From contig CAWAHD010000002.1 in assembly GCA_963781785.1 (NCBI GenBank), positions 4,650,001 through 4,714,000 of the forward strand: a stretch of DNA of 64,000 bases, read 5' to 3'. Source of the stretch: CAWAHD01 sp963781785. GTDB lineage: Bacteria; Planctomycetota; Planctomycetia; Isosphaerales; Isosphaeraceae. The notes beneath the pieces are model-generated. The model saw nothing but the letters and a program-made list of their open reading frames with translations, was not told the DNA's origin and searched no databases. Shown piece after piece: positions 20,201 to 29,178 of the stretch (positions are counted from its first letter, which is position 1; each line of letters opens with the position of its first letter). A program made the translations under genes and the position numbers.

Positions 20201-22500
20201 ACTCTGTCGCCGATCCGGCTCTCTACAGCACGCCGGTGCAGAATGGATCCCCGCACCCCGAACATTTGCAATCCGGGGCAAACGCTGAATTCTCGTCTTC
20301 CCGTATCCGTGCCGTGGCGGCCGGCGAACCGCTTCTGGTCGGCCTGCTCGACAGACCCCACGGAAATGGCCGTCTCGAAGACGCGGATCGCGGTCAAGAA
20401 CTCCACGCTCTCCCGGACTCCGGCCTCGCCATGCTCTCGTTCCAGGAGACGATGCGGGCATTTCTCGAGACGCAAGAGCAAGTCATGGCCGCTTACCTGG
20501 GAGCGTCCTGCGAAGATCCGTCTGTCGCGCTGTCGCGAGCGGAAACCGGTTTACATCCTGCGTCTAGCGAGCTGTCCGAGCGAGACGGGTTGACGCTCGA
20601 CCATGCTGGAGCCGGCTGGTTGGGCGGCTTGAGCTGTCAACCACTCGACTCGAGTCATAATCGGCAGGACGACCAGAATGGAGTTTCATCCCACGGCGGA
20701 ACCGCCGGATCGATCGACCTGGCCGAGGAGCGAGCCACGACACGCTCGGCCCTCACGAGCGGTCCGTTGCCAGGCCCATGGGCGGGACAGGTGCGCCGGC
20801 TGGTACCCGGAGCCGAGATTGAAACGCTGTTGATCATTGATGGTCGAGACGATCCGATCGCGGAGCACCATACCCTGGGGGGCCGCCTGGTCTCGGCACT
20901 CGATCCGTCGCTGAGAGGTCTTCCCGTTTTGCCGTTTGCGGTCATGGCGGAGATGACCGCGCAGGTGGCTGCGCTCGTCGTGGAACCGGGCCTGGTACTC
21001 ACGGGCCTCGACCAGGTGAAAGCACATCGATGGGTACGCTATGAAGAGGAGCCGGTCTTTCTGGAGATGCGCGGGCGGCGAGTCTCCACAGGCGGCGGCT
21101 GTCGAGTGCAAGTCGGGATCTTCAATCGAGGTCCCGGCGGCAGGATGGACGCTCGGCGCCCGGTGTTCGAGGCGGTCGCCGTCTTCGACCTATCCACGCC
21201 GCTTTCGCCGGCGGCGGCTTCCTGGTCACTCGAGAATCATCGCCCGAGCCGCTTCACCTCAAAGTCGGTGTATGCCGAGCAGTGGCTGTTTCATGGCACC
21301 GCTTTTCAGGCGATCTCCCACGTGGGCGACCTCGGCGCGCATGGAATCGACGGAACGATTCGGGTCTTGCCCTGGGAGCCGCTCGTGAAGGCCGGTCAGT
21401 TCCCTCGATTTCACACTGACCTGGTGGTGCTTGATACGTTCACTCAGCTTCTGGGCTGCTGGGGTCTCGATTATCTGGACGAAGGCGACGTGGTGTTTCC
21501 GCTCTCGATGGATGAATTATCGCTCCACGGCGACAGACCTGCGGTGGGAACGGACGTGGGTTGCCGGATCACGATCGAGGAGCTCGAGCGGCATCGAGTA
21601 CGTGTGTCAGCCGAGATCATCCGACCGGACGGCACGGTCTGGATGCGGATTCGCGGCTGGGAAGACTGGCGGTTCCACTGGCCGGGGCGTTACCGCGATG
21701 TGTTTCGCCAGCCTCGCGACCACTTCGTGGGCGAGCCGCTTCCGCTCTCGGACCGTGCGCCAGCCTTGGAGAACCGGGCATGCGCTCTCTGGCTAGAGCC
21801 TCCGGCCGATATGGGCCGGCCGGTATGGCGCGACGTTCTCGAGCACACCCAGCTTGGTACGGCCGAGCGTTTCGAGCTGCTGGCAGGGGCGACGAGTGAG
21901 CAAGAGCGCACCCATCGCCTCTGGGAGCGCATCGCAGCCAAAGAGGCCGCGCGGCGGATCTGGCAGTCCGAGGGCCGCCCGGCGACTTATCCGGCCGACC
22001 TCGCGATCGTTACCGACGCATCAGGCCGGCCCCGGCTGATCCATCTCGCCCAGACCGAAGATGTCATCTTTCCTGCCATCTCGATCGCGCATTGCGATGG
22101 AGTTGCCGTCGCATTGGCCTCAGCCGACCCAACAACCCATCCCGGGATCGACGTCGAGGCGATCGTCGACCGCCCGGAGGGCGTTGAAGATACGGCATTC
22201 ACCCCCGACGAACAATCGCTCCTGGGCTGCTGTCCGGCTTCGAGCCGGTCGGAGTGGATCGCGCGATTTGGGTGTGCCAAGGAGGCTGCGGCGAAGGCGG
22301 CCGGCACTGGCTTTCTGCCGGGCGCGAAGAGCGCCCAAGTCGTCGAGGTCGACTTCGCCTCGGGTGTGATCCAGGTTCGCCTGGCGCCGCCGTTCACGGC
22401 AACACACCCCGATTCCCTTGTTAATCCAATCCGCGTGGTCTCAGCCCGACGGGCCGACTACGCCTGGGCCTGGACCCTTGGAGAAGGAGCTTGTACATGA
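17259..22500 (+). CDS. PKS/PUFA-synthase-like protein B: KS(Cys to Ser)-AT-DH-PPTase
   Basis: About 1,750 codons, read across one apparent extra base near 19,447 inside the acyltransferase. The KS-like domain (17,280-18,640) has Ser at 17,892 in VVDAASASSL where Cys is required, keeps EGHG but not the following GTGT, and has IGHAMPAAG in place of the Lys-containing loop. It should therefore not extend chains by itself and resembles a chain-length factor. The AT keeps AGHSSGE. A linker holds SFQETMRAFLETQEQVM, nearly repeating a motif in protein A. A hotdog dehydratase follows (EHHTLGGRLVSALDP, with D-T-F-T-Q as second catalytic motif). The C-terminus is an Sfp-type phosphopantetheinyl transferase (GIDVE and FGCAKEAAAKA), which would load the ACPs of this system. 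Coupling by ATGA overlaps on both sides suggests fixed stoichiometry with protein A and the downstream ACP. Confidence 0.85.
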
Positions 22501-22775
22501 TTTCCGTACCGTCCAGAACCGAGATCCTCGACGACGTGATCGCGACTCTTTCCGATCAGATGGGCGTCGCTATTTTGCGCTCGGTCGGTGAAGAAACCCT
22601 GCTTTTTGCCGATCTGGGCCTGGCCTCGATCGACGCCGTCGTCCTCAGCGAATCGTTGCAGAAACGCTACGATCGCCCACTGCCGTTTCAGAAGCTGCTG
22701 GCAGACGTCGGGCGCCGGTCCGAACGAGATTTGTCAATCGGCGAGCTCGTCGCCTTTCTGAGTGCGCACCTCTGA
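22497..22775 (+). CDS. discrete acyl carrier protein
   Basis: This product of 92 residues carries DLGLASIDAVVLSE, where Ser is the phosphopantetheine site. The ATG overlaps the stop of protein B and is preceded by AGAAGGAG at 7 bases; an upstream TTG at 22,491 is less likely. As the only stand-alone carrier in the operon, it probably accepts the chain from protein A or feeds starter or tailoring steps. It differs from the ACP in protein A, which has LGIDSIKRVE. Its likely loader is the PPTase fused to protein B. Confidence 0.8.
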   Translation: MISVPSRTEILDDVIATLSDQMGVAILRSVGEETLLFADLGLASIDAVVLSESLQKRYDRPLPFQKLLADVGRRSERDLSIGELVAFLSAHL

Positions 22776-22881
22776 AAGCAGGGTGGATTCGCCCGGCAGC
22801 CGCGATCGATCAAGCGCGGCGTGGTCGTCGACTACTGCGTGTCCTTGACCGCTATTCATCTCGCCGATCGAGACTCTTGCC

Positions 22882-23739
22882 ATGCCCAAGATTAACGCAC
22901 GAGAAATCAACTTTCATTATCAGCAGACCGGAGCAGGTCCCGACGTCGTCTTGATCCACGGAGTCACCGGTGACCTCTCGATCTGGTTTCTTTGCGAAGC
23001 AATGGGGATCTTTGGCAGGACGTTTCGCGTCACGGCATTCGACCTTCGGGGCCACGGATACAGCGACTTGACGCCCGACGGTTACACGTCAGCCGACCAG
23101 GCCGGCGACGTGGTGGGGATCATGGACGCGCTCGACATTGAACGGGCGATCCTGGTGGGCCACAGCTTCGGTGCGGTGATCGCCACGCACGCGTCAGTCC
23201 TGCATCCCGACCGGATCGATGCGATCGTCTTGTCAGACCCTTGTTTCCCCGCGCTGCGACACCTCGAGGACGTGAGCCGCTGGGGGCACTGGCAGAATTT
23301 CCGCGAGGAGGCCGCCGAAGCGGGCGTCACACTTTCTGATGAGCATTGGTATGACCTTGGCAAGTTCTTCGACCAGGTCTTGCACCTGGACGGCGAACGG
23401 CTGTTGCGGTTTCGCCAGGCAGTCGGCTTGCCTGGGTTCCATCGGCTGCTCCGGCTTGCGGAAACGACTTGCGGCCACGACGCCAAGGTGCCCGCGGGAT
23501 TGACCGAGGAATTGATCCGGAGGGTGGCTCAACCGGTGCTGGCCATCTTCGGCGAGCAATCACCCTTTCTGGCAACCTCTGACTATCTGGCCGCAAACCT
23601 GGTGAACTGCTCAAACCGGCTCGTGCCCGGAGCCAAGCACCGTGCGCCCGAGGAGAACGCGGCGTCGTTCGTCGAGATTGTCTATGAATTCCTGGTGGCC
23701 AGTAGGACAAGAGGCCAGATGGCGAGATCGACACGATGA
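22882..23739 (+). CDS. alpha/beta hydrolase, possible chain-release enzyme
   Basis: A 285-residue alpha/beta hydrolase without signal peptide. It has the oxyanion HGVTG motif, nucleophile Ser95 in VGHSFGA, the acid region around FGEQSPF and the catalytic His in PGAKHRAPEEN. Its length and cap region fit the epoxide-hydrolase/esterase-like branch of the superfamily. No thioesterase domain is visible in the two large PKS proteins, so this enzyme is the best candidate for hydrolytic release. It overlaps the following SDR by four bases, showing operon membership. Confidence 0.75.
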   Translation: MPKINAREINFHYQQTGAGPDVVLIHGVTGDLSIWFLCEAMGIFGRTFRVTAFDLRGHGYSDLTPDGYTSADQAGDVVGIMDALDIERAILVGHSFGAVIATHASVLHPDRIDAIVLSDPCFPALRHLEDVSRWGHWQNFREEAAEAGVTLSDEHWYDLGKFFDQVLHLDGERLLRFRQAVGLPGFHRLLRLAETTCGHDAKVPAGLTEELIRRVAQPVLAIFGEQSPFLATSDYLAANLVNCSNRLVPGAKHRAPEENAASFVEIVYEFLVASRTRGQMARSTR

Positions 23740-24518
23740 CTGCCAAACCAGTTACGCTCTTGACGGGAGCAGCACACGGAATCGGCAGGGCCACGGCCAT
23801 CGCGCTGGCGCGGCGAGGAATGCCCCTCGGGATGATCGATCGCGACGAGCAATCTCTCCTCGAGCTCACCCGGATCCTCGAGGGCGAAGGAGCGACCGTC
23901 GCCGCAGCCGTCATGGACGTGACTGATCGAGACGGCATGTTTGAGGTGGTCCGCGGCCTGGCGGCCAAGCTCGGGCCGATCGAGGTTCTGGTCGCCTGCG
24001 CCGGCATCGGGACTCTGACATTGATTCCCGAGCTTGACACCACGATCCTACGTCAGACGCTCGATGTGAATCTCGTGGGCGTTGCCCACTCGATCGAGGC
24101 CGTCTTGCCGGGGATGATCGCCCAGGGACGAGGTCATATCGTCGGGGTCGCAAGCATGGCGGGTTATCGGGGATTCCCGTGGATGATCTCGTACTCCGCG
24201 TCCAAGGCCGCGTTGATCGCCTACCTCGAGGCAGTGCGGCCCGGCCTGCGCCGGCGCGGCGTCACGGTGACCACCGTTTGCCCCGGTTTCGTCCGCACCC
24301 AGATGTGTACAAGCGTCCCATATCAGCATCCCGTCAAGATGATCGAGCCGGAAGAAGCGGCTCGACACTTCGTGCGCGCGGTCGAGCGCCGACCTCGCAA
24401 TTGTGTGTTTCCGTGGGAGATGAGGTTCGGGCTGGCAATCCTCAAGTACATGCCCGACCTGTTCTTCGACAAGCTGATGCGGTGGTGGGGCCCGAAGGCG
24501 CTCAATGTCGAGTTCTGA
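23736..24518 (+). CDS. short-chain dehydrogenase/reductase
   Basis: A 260-residue classical SDR: cofactor motif TGAAHGIG near residue 10, a CAGIG equivalent of NAG, catalytic Ser in VASMAGYRG, and Tyr153/Lys157 in ISYSASKAAL. Acidic Asp in MIDRDE at the end of the second strand suggests NAD(H) preference, though that is inference. The C-terminal 60 residues contain a hydrophobic patch (GLAILKYMPDLFFDKLMRWW) that could bind a lipid or a membrane. It overlaps both neighbours, so it is part of the tailoring set and probably reduces or oxidises a beta-hydroxy or keto group of the chain. Confidence 0.8.
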   Translation: MTAKPVTLLTGAAHGIGRATAIALARRGMPLGMIDRDEQSLLELTRILEGEGATVAAAVMDVTDRDGMFEVVRGLAAKLGPIEVLVACAGIGTLTLIPELDTTILRQTLDVNLVGVAHSIEAVLPGMIAQGRGHIVGVASMAGYRGFPWMISYSASKAALIAYLEAVRPGLRRRGVTVTTVCPGFVRTQMCTSVPYQHPVKMIEPEEAARHFVRAVERRPRNCVFPWEMRFGLAILKYMPDLFFDKLMRWWGPKALNVEF

Positions 24519-25374
24519 GATGACCGGAATGACCGCGATGAATTCTCACTCCACGACTGTTTCTACGGCGGCGCCGACGATCAGAGACCTGGCGCGCTGT
24601 CTCGCCTGCGGTCTGCCGCTGCGCGGCGAATCCACCTGCGTCCAGTGTGGGCGCGAGCATGTCTCTCATGACGGAATCTTCGAGGCGATCGGCCCCCTTT
24701 CGGGGAGGAACCGGATTGTGGCGGGATTTTATGACGGGCCCGGCTGGGTCAAGTTCCGGCCCTGGGAGCAGGCATTCTTGATGCTCCAGGGGGGCATTCG
24801 CCGCGCCCGGATGGAAATCCTCAATCATTTGATCACAGCCGTTCAGTCGCCTGCGCTTGGGCTCGAACTGGGGATCGGCGCCGGAGAAAACCTGCGATTC
24901 CTACCGGAGAACTGGACGGTCTTCGGCGTGGACATCGCACGCACGCAGCTCGAAGCCTGCCTCCGTTGCCATCCGGAACAAGCGGGGAAACTCGCGTGGG
25001 CTGAGGCCGAGAACCTGCCGTTTTGCGACGCAACCTTCGACTTCTCGTTTTCGGTCGGAGGATTCAACTACTTTAACGATCACGAATCGGCCCTGCGCGA
25101 ACTGCGCCGAGTGACCAGGCCCGGCGGCGTTGTCATCGTCGCCGATGAAAGCTCGAGTCTTTACCGCTTCGGTCTGGGGCATCTGATCGGGGTGCCGTCT
25201 TTTGATGCCTGGTGGCTTGGGCTCCTCGGCCTCGACCGCGATTTCGTGAAAATGGTTCTGGAATTTGACGTCGATCTGCCTGCGCTCTTCAGCAGGGTCT
25301 GGCCCAGGTCGGCACGACATCGGATCTGGCACGGGCTCGGTTACTGTCTGGTCGATCCAGCGATCACATACTAA
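24505..25374 (+). CDS. zinc-ribbon SAM methyltransferase 1
   Basis: This 289-residue protein starts with a zinc-ribbon-like module, two C-x-x-C pairs in CLACG and CVQCG about 12 residues apart, then a class I SAM-dependent methyltransferase core with motif I ELGIGAGENLRF and the later LPFCDATFDFSF, typical of UbiE-like lipid methyltransferases. The segment N-R-I-V-A-G-F-Y-D-G-P before the core recurs almost unchanged in the next gene. The ATG at 24505 overlaps the SDR by 14 bases; an alternative ATG lies at 24520. It probably methylates the operon product, O- or C-linked. Confidence 0.7.
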   Translation: MSSSEMTGMTAMNSHSTTVSTAAPTIRDLARCLACGLPLRGESTCVQCGREHVSHDGIFEAIGPLSGRNRIVAGFYDGPGWVKFRPWEQAFLMLQGGIRRARMEILNHLITAVQSPALGLELGIGAGENLRFLPENWTVFGVDIARTQLEACLRCHPEQAGKLAWAEAENLPFCDATFDFSFSVGGFNYFNDHESALRELRRVTRPGGVVIVADESSSLYRFGLGHLIGVPSFDAWWLGLLGLDRDFVKMVLEFDVDLPALFSRVWPRSARHRIWHGLGYCLVDPAITY

Positions 25375-25402
25375 AAGTTCTGTCATTTTGGGGGAGTATG
25401 TC

Positions 25403-26281
25403 ATGTCCATGATTAGCCAGGAACAATCGGCAACTTCGCGCTGGGACTCAGGGGGCGAGCTCAGCCAAGGACGGCTCAAGAACGTCTGGCAATGCCTGAA
25501 GTGCCACTCGATCTTGCGCCACGATCCTGCGCCGCCGGCGCTATTCTGCCCGGCATGCGGTGCACGACTGGCCATCGACAACGACATCCTGATCGTGAAC
25601 GACCAGACCTCCGACAATAACCGGATTGCCCAGGGGTTTTACGACGGCCCGCTCTGGCCCAAGTTTCGGTTCTGGGAGTGGTTCACGTGGATCTGTAACG
25701 GCGGCGAGCGCCGGGCTCGTAATCAGGTTCTCAAGCATCTGCCTTCGACTCCGGGCCTTGAGCTCCTGGATGTCGCGATCGGCGACGGGGTTTATCTCGA
25801 CTGGCTGCCGGCTGATTGGCGAATTGTGGGAGTGGACATCTCTCGTTCTCAACTCAACGCCTGCCAGCGCCGCGCGGCGGCGCGGAATATCTGGCTGGCT
25901 CAGTGCGAAGCCGAAGAACTGCCGCTTGAGAGCGGCCGCTTCGAGGCCGTCTTGAGCATCGGTGCGTTCAACTATTTCAACGACCCTGAGGGTGCATTGC
26001 GCGAGATGGTTCGGGTGGCTCGTCCGGGCGCACCGATCGTCATCTCGGATGAGATGCCTGACTTGACCGAGCGCATGATCGGCCACAAACTGGGCGTTCC
26101 TGGTCTCGACCGATGGATCGTCTCCCGCCTGATGCATCTGGGTGATTCGTTTACCGAGATGGTCGAGCGTCATCGCAACCTCGATGTGCCGGCGATTGCT
26201 GGGCGGGTGTTGAAAGATTTTCAGTTCGAGCGGATCTGGCGGGGCGTCGGTTATGTCCTGGTCGGCCGGGTACCGAACTGA
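25403..26281 (+). CDS. zinc-ribbon SAM methyltransferase 2
   Basis: A paralogue of the preceding gene: N-terminal C-L-K-C and C-P-A-C zinc-binding pairs, the shared block N-R-I-A-Q-G-F-Y-D-G-P-L-W-P-K-F-R, then motif I with LLDVAIGDGVYLDWL and the post-motif GVDISRSQLNAC. ATG at 25403 is chosen over an upstream open frame from 25265 because GGGGGAG precedes it by a short spacer and the N-terminal part is then compact. Two SAM methyltransferases of the same architecture side by side suggest two methylations on similar sites, or subunits of a heteromer. The gap to the permease gene is 32 bases. Confidence 0.7.
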   Translation: MSMISQEQSATSRWDSGGELSQGRLKNVWQCLKCHSILRHDPAPPALFCPACGARLAIDNDILIVNDQTSDNNRIAQGFYDGPLWPKFRFWEWFTWICNGGERRARNQVLKHLPSTPGLELLDVAIGDGVYLDWLPADWRIVGVDISRSQLNACQRRAAARNIWLAQCEAEELPLESGRFEAVLSIGAFNYFNDPEGALREMVRVARPGAPIVISDEMPDLTERMIGHKLGVPGLDRWIVSRLMHLGDSFTEMVERHRNLDVPAIAGRVLKDFQFERIWRGVGYVLVGRVPN

Positions 26282-26313
26282 CCCGGCCCGACGAACCGAA
26301 CAAGGGCGGGGCC

Positions 26314-27438
26314 ATGCGGTTCATCACCTTGATCCTCAAGAACGTCTTGAATCGCCCAGTCCGCACGGTATTGACGACCGTCGGATTGGCCATAGCCATC
26401 GCAGCGGTGATCATTCTGGTAGGCGTCTCCTGGAACTTTGAAAACTCGTTCCTGGCGATCTACCGCACCAAGGGAATCGACATGGTGGTCGTCCGCGCGG
26501 GGAGCTCCAACCAGCTTTCGAGCACCTTGGAGATGAAGCTGGGCGATCGGCTCCGGCAGATCGACGGGGTAGCCGACGCGGCACCGTCTCTGGTCGACAC
26601 GGTCGGGTTCGAGGATAAGAACCTGGTGAGCGTCCTGGTCAACGGTTGGGTTCCCGGCAGCATTCTCTTTCGCGGCCTCCGGATGATTGACGGCCGCGCG
26701 CTCCTCGAGTCCGATGAGAAAATGGTCATGCTCGGCCGCGTCCTGGCGCTGACGCTTGGCAAGAAGGCTGGCGACCCGCTCTCGATCGCCGGCGAGCCCT
26801 TCAAGGTGGCGGGAATCTACGAGAGCGATAGCTGGTTCGAGAACGGCGGGATGATCATGCCGCTCAAGACCCTTCAGTCGATGATGGGTCGGGAGGGGCA
26901 GGTTACCGGTTTCTTGATCGCGGCGGCTCGATCGGATTCTCGGTCCATCGCTGCGCTACGCCAGCGAATCGAGTCGACGATCACTGGTGTCGCTGCCATG
27001 CCGGCCCGCGACCACGTCCAGAGCGATACCCAGATCCAGCTCGCTCGCGCCATGGCCTGGACGACCGCGGTGGTCGCCTTGATCCTGGGGTCGGTGGGGA
27101 TGCTCAACACGATGCTCATGTCGATCTTCGAGCGGACGCGCGAGATCGGAATCCTGCGAGCGGTGGGCTGGCGGCGGCGGCGGGTCCTGGCCCTGGTGAT
27201 CGGCGAAGCGCTGGCCATCGCTCTGGTCGGCAGCGCGCTGGGCAGCCTGCTGGCGGTCATTGGCCTCAAGGCCCTCACGCTCGCACCGACGGCACGCGGC
27301 TTCATCGACCCGAACCTGCCGCCGGAAGTGCTGCTGATCGCCCTGGCGATGGGGGTGGGTCTGAGCCTGCTGGGGGGCCTCTATCCGGCGGCCCGCGCGG
27401 CATCTCTCGAGCCGACCGAGGCGCTTCGTTATGAGTGA
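26314..27438 (+). CDS. MacB/LolE-type ABC transporter permease
   Basis: A 374-residue FtsX-family permease: one N-terminal transmembrane helix (VLTTVGLAIAIAAVIIL), a large periplasmic MacB-like domain (residues about 45-250) with L-G-D-R-L-R-Q-I-D-G-V and GWVPGSILFRG motifs, and three C-terminal helices with RTREIGILRAVGWRR, the typical coupling motif. Such permeases extract lipids or lipopeptides from the inner membrane or move substrates through the envelope instead of importing. Together with the following ATPase and the upstream biosynthetic genes it is a good candidate exporter of the operon product. Confidence 0.8.
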   Translation: MRFITLILKNVLNRPVRTVLTTVGLAIAIAAVIILVGVSWNFENSFLAIYRTKGIDMVVVRAGSSNQLSSTLEMKLGDRLRQIDGVADAAPSLVDTVGFEDKNLVSVLVNGWVPGSILFRGLRMIDGRALLESDEKMVMLGRVLALTLGKKAGDPLSIAGEPFKVAGIYESDSWFENGGMIMPLKTLQSMMGREGQVTGFLIAAARSDSRSIAALRQRIESTITGVAAMPARDHVQSDTQIQLARAMAWTTAVVALILGSVGMLNTMLMSIFERTREIGILRAVGWRRRRVLALVIGEALAIALVGSALGSLLAVIGLKALTLAPTARGFIDPNLPPEVLLIALAMGVGLSLLGGLYPAARAASLEPTEALRYE

Positions 27439-28123
27439 TTCAGCCGCGACCACCGCCGCCGAAACGCCGCTCTTGCGAGCCGAGGCGCTCGTGAAGTATT
27501 ACCCGGACGGCAATGTACAGGCGCTTCGCGGCGTCTCGCTCTCGATCAGTGCGGCCGAGTCGGTGGCAATCACGGGCCCAAGCGGGTGCGGGAAGAGCAC
27601 CCTGTTGCACTTGCTCGGCGGTCTCGATCGACCCACCAAGGGGGAAGTCTACTTTCGCGGGGAGCCCCTCTCCCGGCTCGACATCGATCGCTTTCGGGCC
27701 CGTGAGGTCGGCTTCGTATTTCAGTCGTTTTATCTGATGCCCACCTTGAATGCACTGGAAAACGTGCAGATCCCGATGTTCGAAGGGCCCTGGCCGCCCA
27801 CCGAGCGGTGCAAGAGAGCCGAGCGCCTCATCGAGGAAGTCGGACTCGCAGATAGGCGGTTACATCGGCCGGGTCAGCTCTCGGTGGGTGAGCGCCAGCG
27901 CATCGCGATCGCGCGGGCACTCGGCAACGAACCTTGCCTCCTCCTGGCCGACGAGCCGACTGGTAATCTCGATAGCAAGAGCCAGGATGAGATCATTCAT
28001 CTGCTCCATCACTTGCGCGACCAGCGTCGACTGACCCTGGTGATCGTCACCCACAGCCACGAAGTCGCCCGATCCGCCGACCGCAAGATTCCGATCAAGG
28101 ACGGCCAGATTCAGGATTCGTGA
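27431..28123 (+). CDS. ABC transporter ATP-binding protein (MacB/LolD type)
   Basis: A complete 230-residue ATPase: Walker A GPSGCGKST, Q-loop in FVFQSFYLM, signature LSVGERQRIAIARA (variant of LSGGQ), Walker B LLLADEPTGNLDS, and H-loop VTHSHEVA. The last 8 bases of the permease gene overlap its start. The family drives FtsX-type permeases. The Val and Glu in the signature are within family variation. It is the last gene of the operon; the next gene is on the opposite strand. Confidence 0.9.
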   Translation: MSDSAATTAAETPLLRAEALVKYYPDGNVQALRGVSLSISAAESVAITGPSGCGKSTLLHLLGGLDRPTKGEVYFRGEPLSRLDIDRFRAREVGFVFQSFYLMPTLNALENVQIPMFEGPWPPTERCKRAERLIEEVGLADRRLHRPGQLSVGERQRIAIARALGNEPCLLLADEPTGNLDSKSQDEIIHLLHHLRDQRRLTLVIVTHSHEVARSADRKIPIKDGQIQDS

Positions 28124-28185
28124 GAACCGGGCGGAGCGCGCTACGCGATCGATGCTGATGTGCACCTGATTCTCGACGTGAACCT

Positions 28186-29178
28186 TCACCAAACCAGCGT
28201 CTCAACCAGTGGCGCGAAGCCGCTACGCAGCGATGGACGTCTTCGAAGACCGTGTCGAGAGGCATCGCGCGCACCAACTTCTCCATCCATGCGCAGATGC
28301 GCTGGCTGGAGAATTGATCGCGCAGCGATCCCCCAGGCGAGGCGAGGGCGCGGTCGGTATCGTGCGAATGGTTCGACACGAGTCGGATTCAAGAGCTGCT
28401 GATGTGCGATCCATTCGATCACCAGCAGAGCGGCAGTCGCGGCCACATAGCCGGCGATCGTCGCCCAGACGACACCGCTCTTCAGGCAGCCCAGTCGGAA
28501 CGTAGCCAGGAAGGCGAGTGTGCTGGCATTTCCAGCCGGCAGGACCCGCGCGATCCGGCTCGCCTCGAGCGGTCCCGCCTCGAGATGAGTCACGAGCAGC
28601 ACAACGAACGACATGCTCGGAAACGTGCTGACCAGTCCCGCCCAAGCCGGGCCACCCAAGTGCTCGGCGCTTGCAAGCAATAACACGTAGAATACCGGGA
28701 TCGCCCATCGGAGGATCATCGTACGGGCGATCGAAGGCGGTACCCGGAGGTGCCTCCGATTCGGGATGAAGACCGGGATTCGCTCCACCCAGCGAGCGGC
28801 AAGGACGAGCGCGATCGCGGCGAAGCTCAGCCGTGGCAAAGCCTCGATTGCCGGCAGGCAACCCAGGCTGGTCGCGACGACGACATACGCTCCGATCGCG
28901 GCTGCGGCCGCTCCCGGGAGCCGCCAGCCCAGCCGCACCGCCTGGACGTATCCCAGAGGGAGTGCCACGGCTGCCACGAGCCCGAGCAGGCTGGCTTCAG
29001 CCATCGCGGTCGCGGCAGTTTGCCCCTGCTGGCAGCCGCTAAGGATCAGGACCATGGCCGTTGTGCTCGGCAGGCCGAGAGCCAGGCCACCCCATCGCGG
29101 CCCGGCCAGGCGGGCGAGCGCACGGATCCCATAGACCATCGCGATGAGGGCGGCGCACTTGACGAGAAGTCCGCACAT
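28186..29178 (-). CDS. polytopic membrane protein with internal duplication
   Basis: A 330-residue protein with about nine predicted membrane helices in its first 250 residues. Two halves share a motif: GPRWGGLALGLPSTTAMVLI near residue 28 and GPAWAGLVSTFPSMSFVVLL near residue 176, suggesting a two-fold internal repeat as in many small transporters. The C-terminal 70 residues after PRPRLAWGIA are unrelated in character, Arg/Ser-rich and hydrophilic, so the true end may be earlier with an indel near 28,390. It is convergent with the PKS operon, so linkage to it is only positional. The family is not recognised. Confidence 0.55.
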   Translation of the reverse strand: MCGLLVKCAALIAMVYGIRALARLAGPRWGGLALGLPSTTAMVLILSGCQQGQTAATAMAEASLLGLVAAVALPLGYVQAVRLGWRLPGAAAAAIGAYVVVATSLGCLPAIEALPRLSFAAIALVLAARWVERIPVFIPNRRHLRVPPSIARTMILRWAIPVFYVLLLASAEHLGGPAWAGLVSTFPSMSFVVLLVTHLEAGPLEASRIARVLPAGNASTLAFLATFRLGCLKSGVVWATIAGYVAATAALLVIEWIAHQQLLNPTRVEPFARYRPRPRLAWGIAARSILQPAHLRMDGEVGARDASRHGLRRRPSLRSGFAPLVETLVW

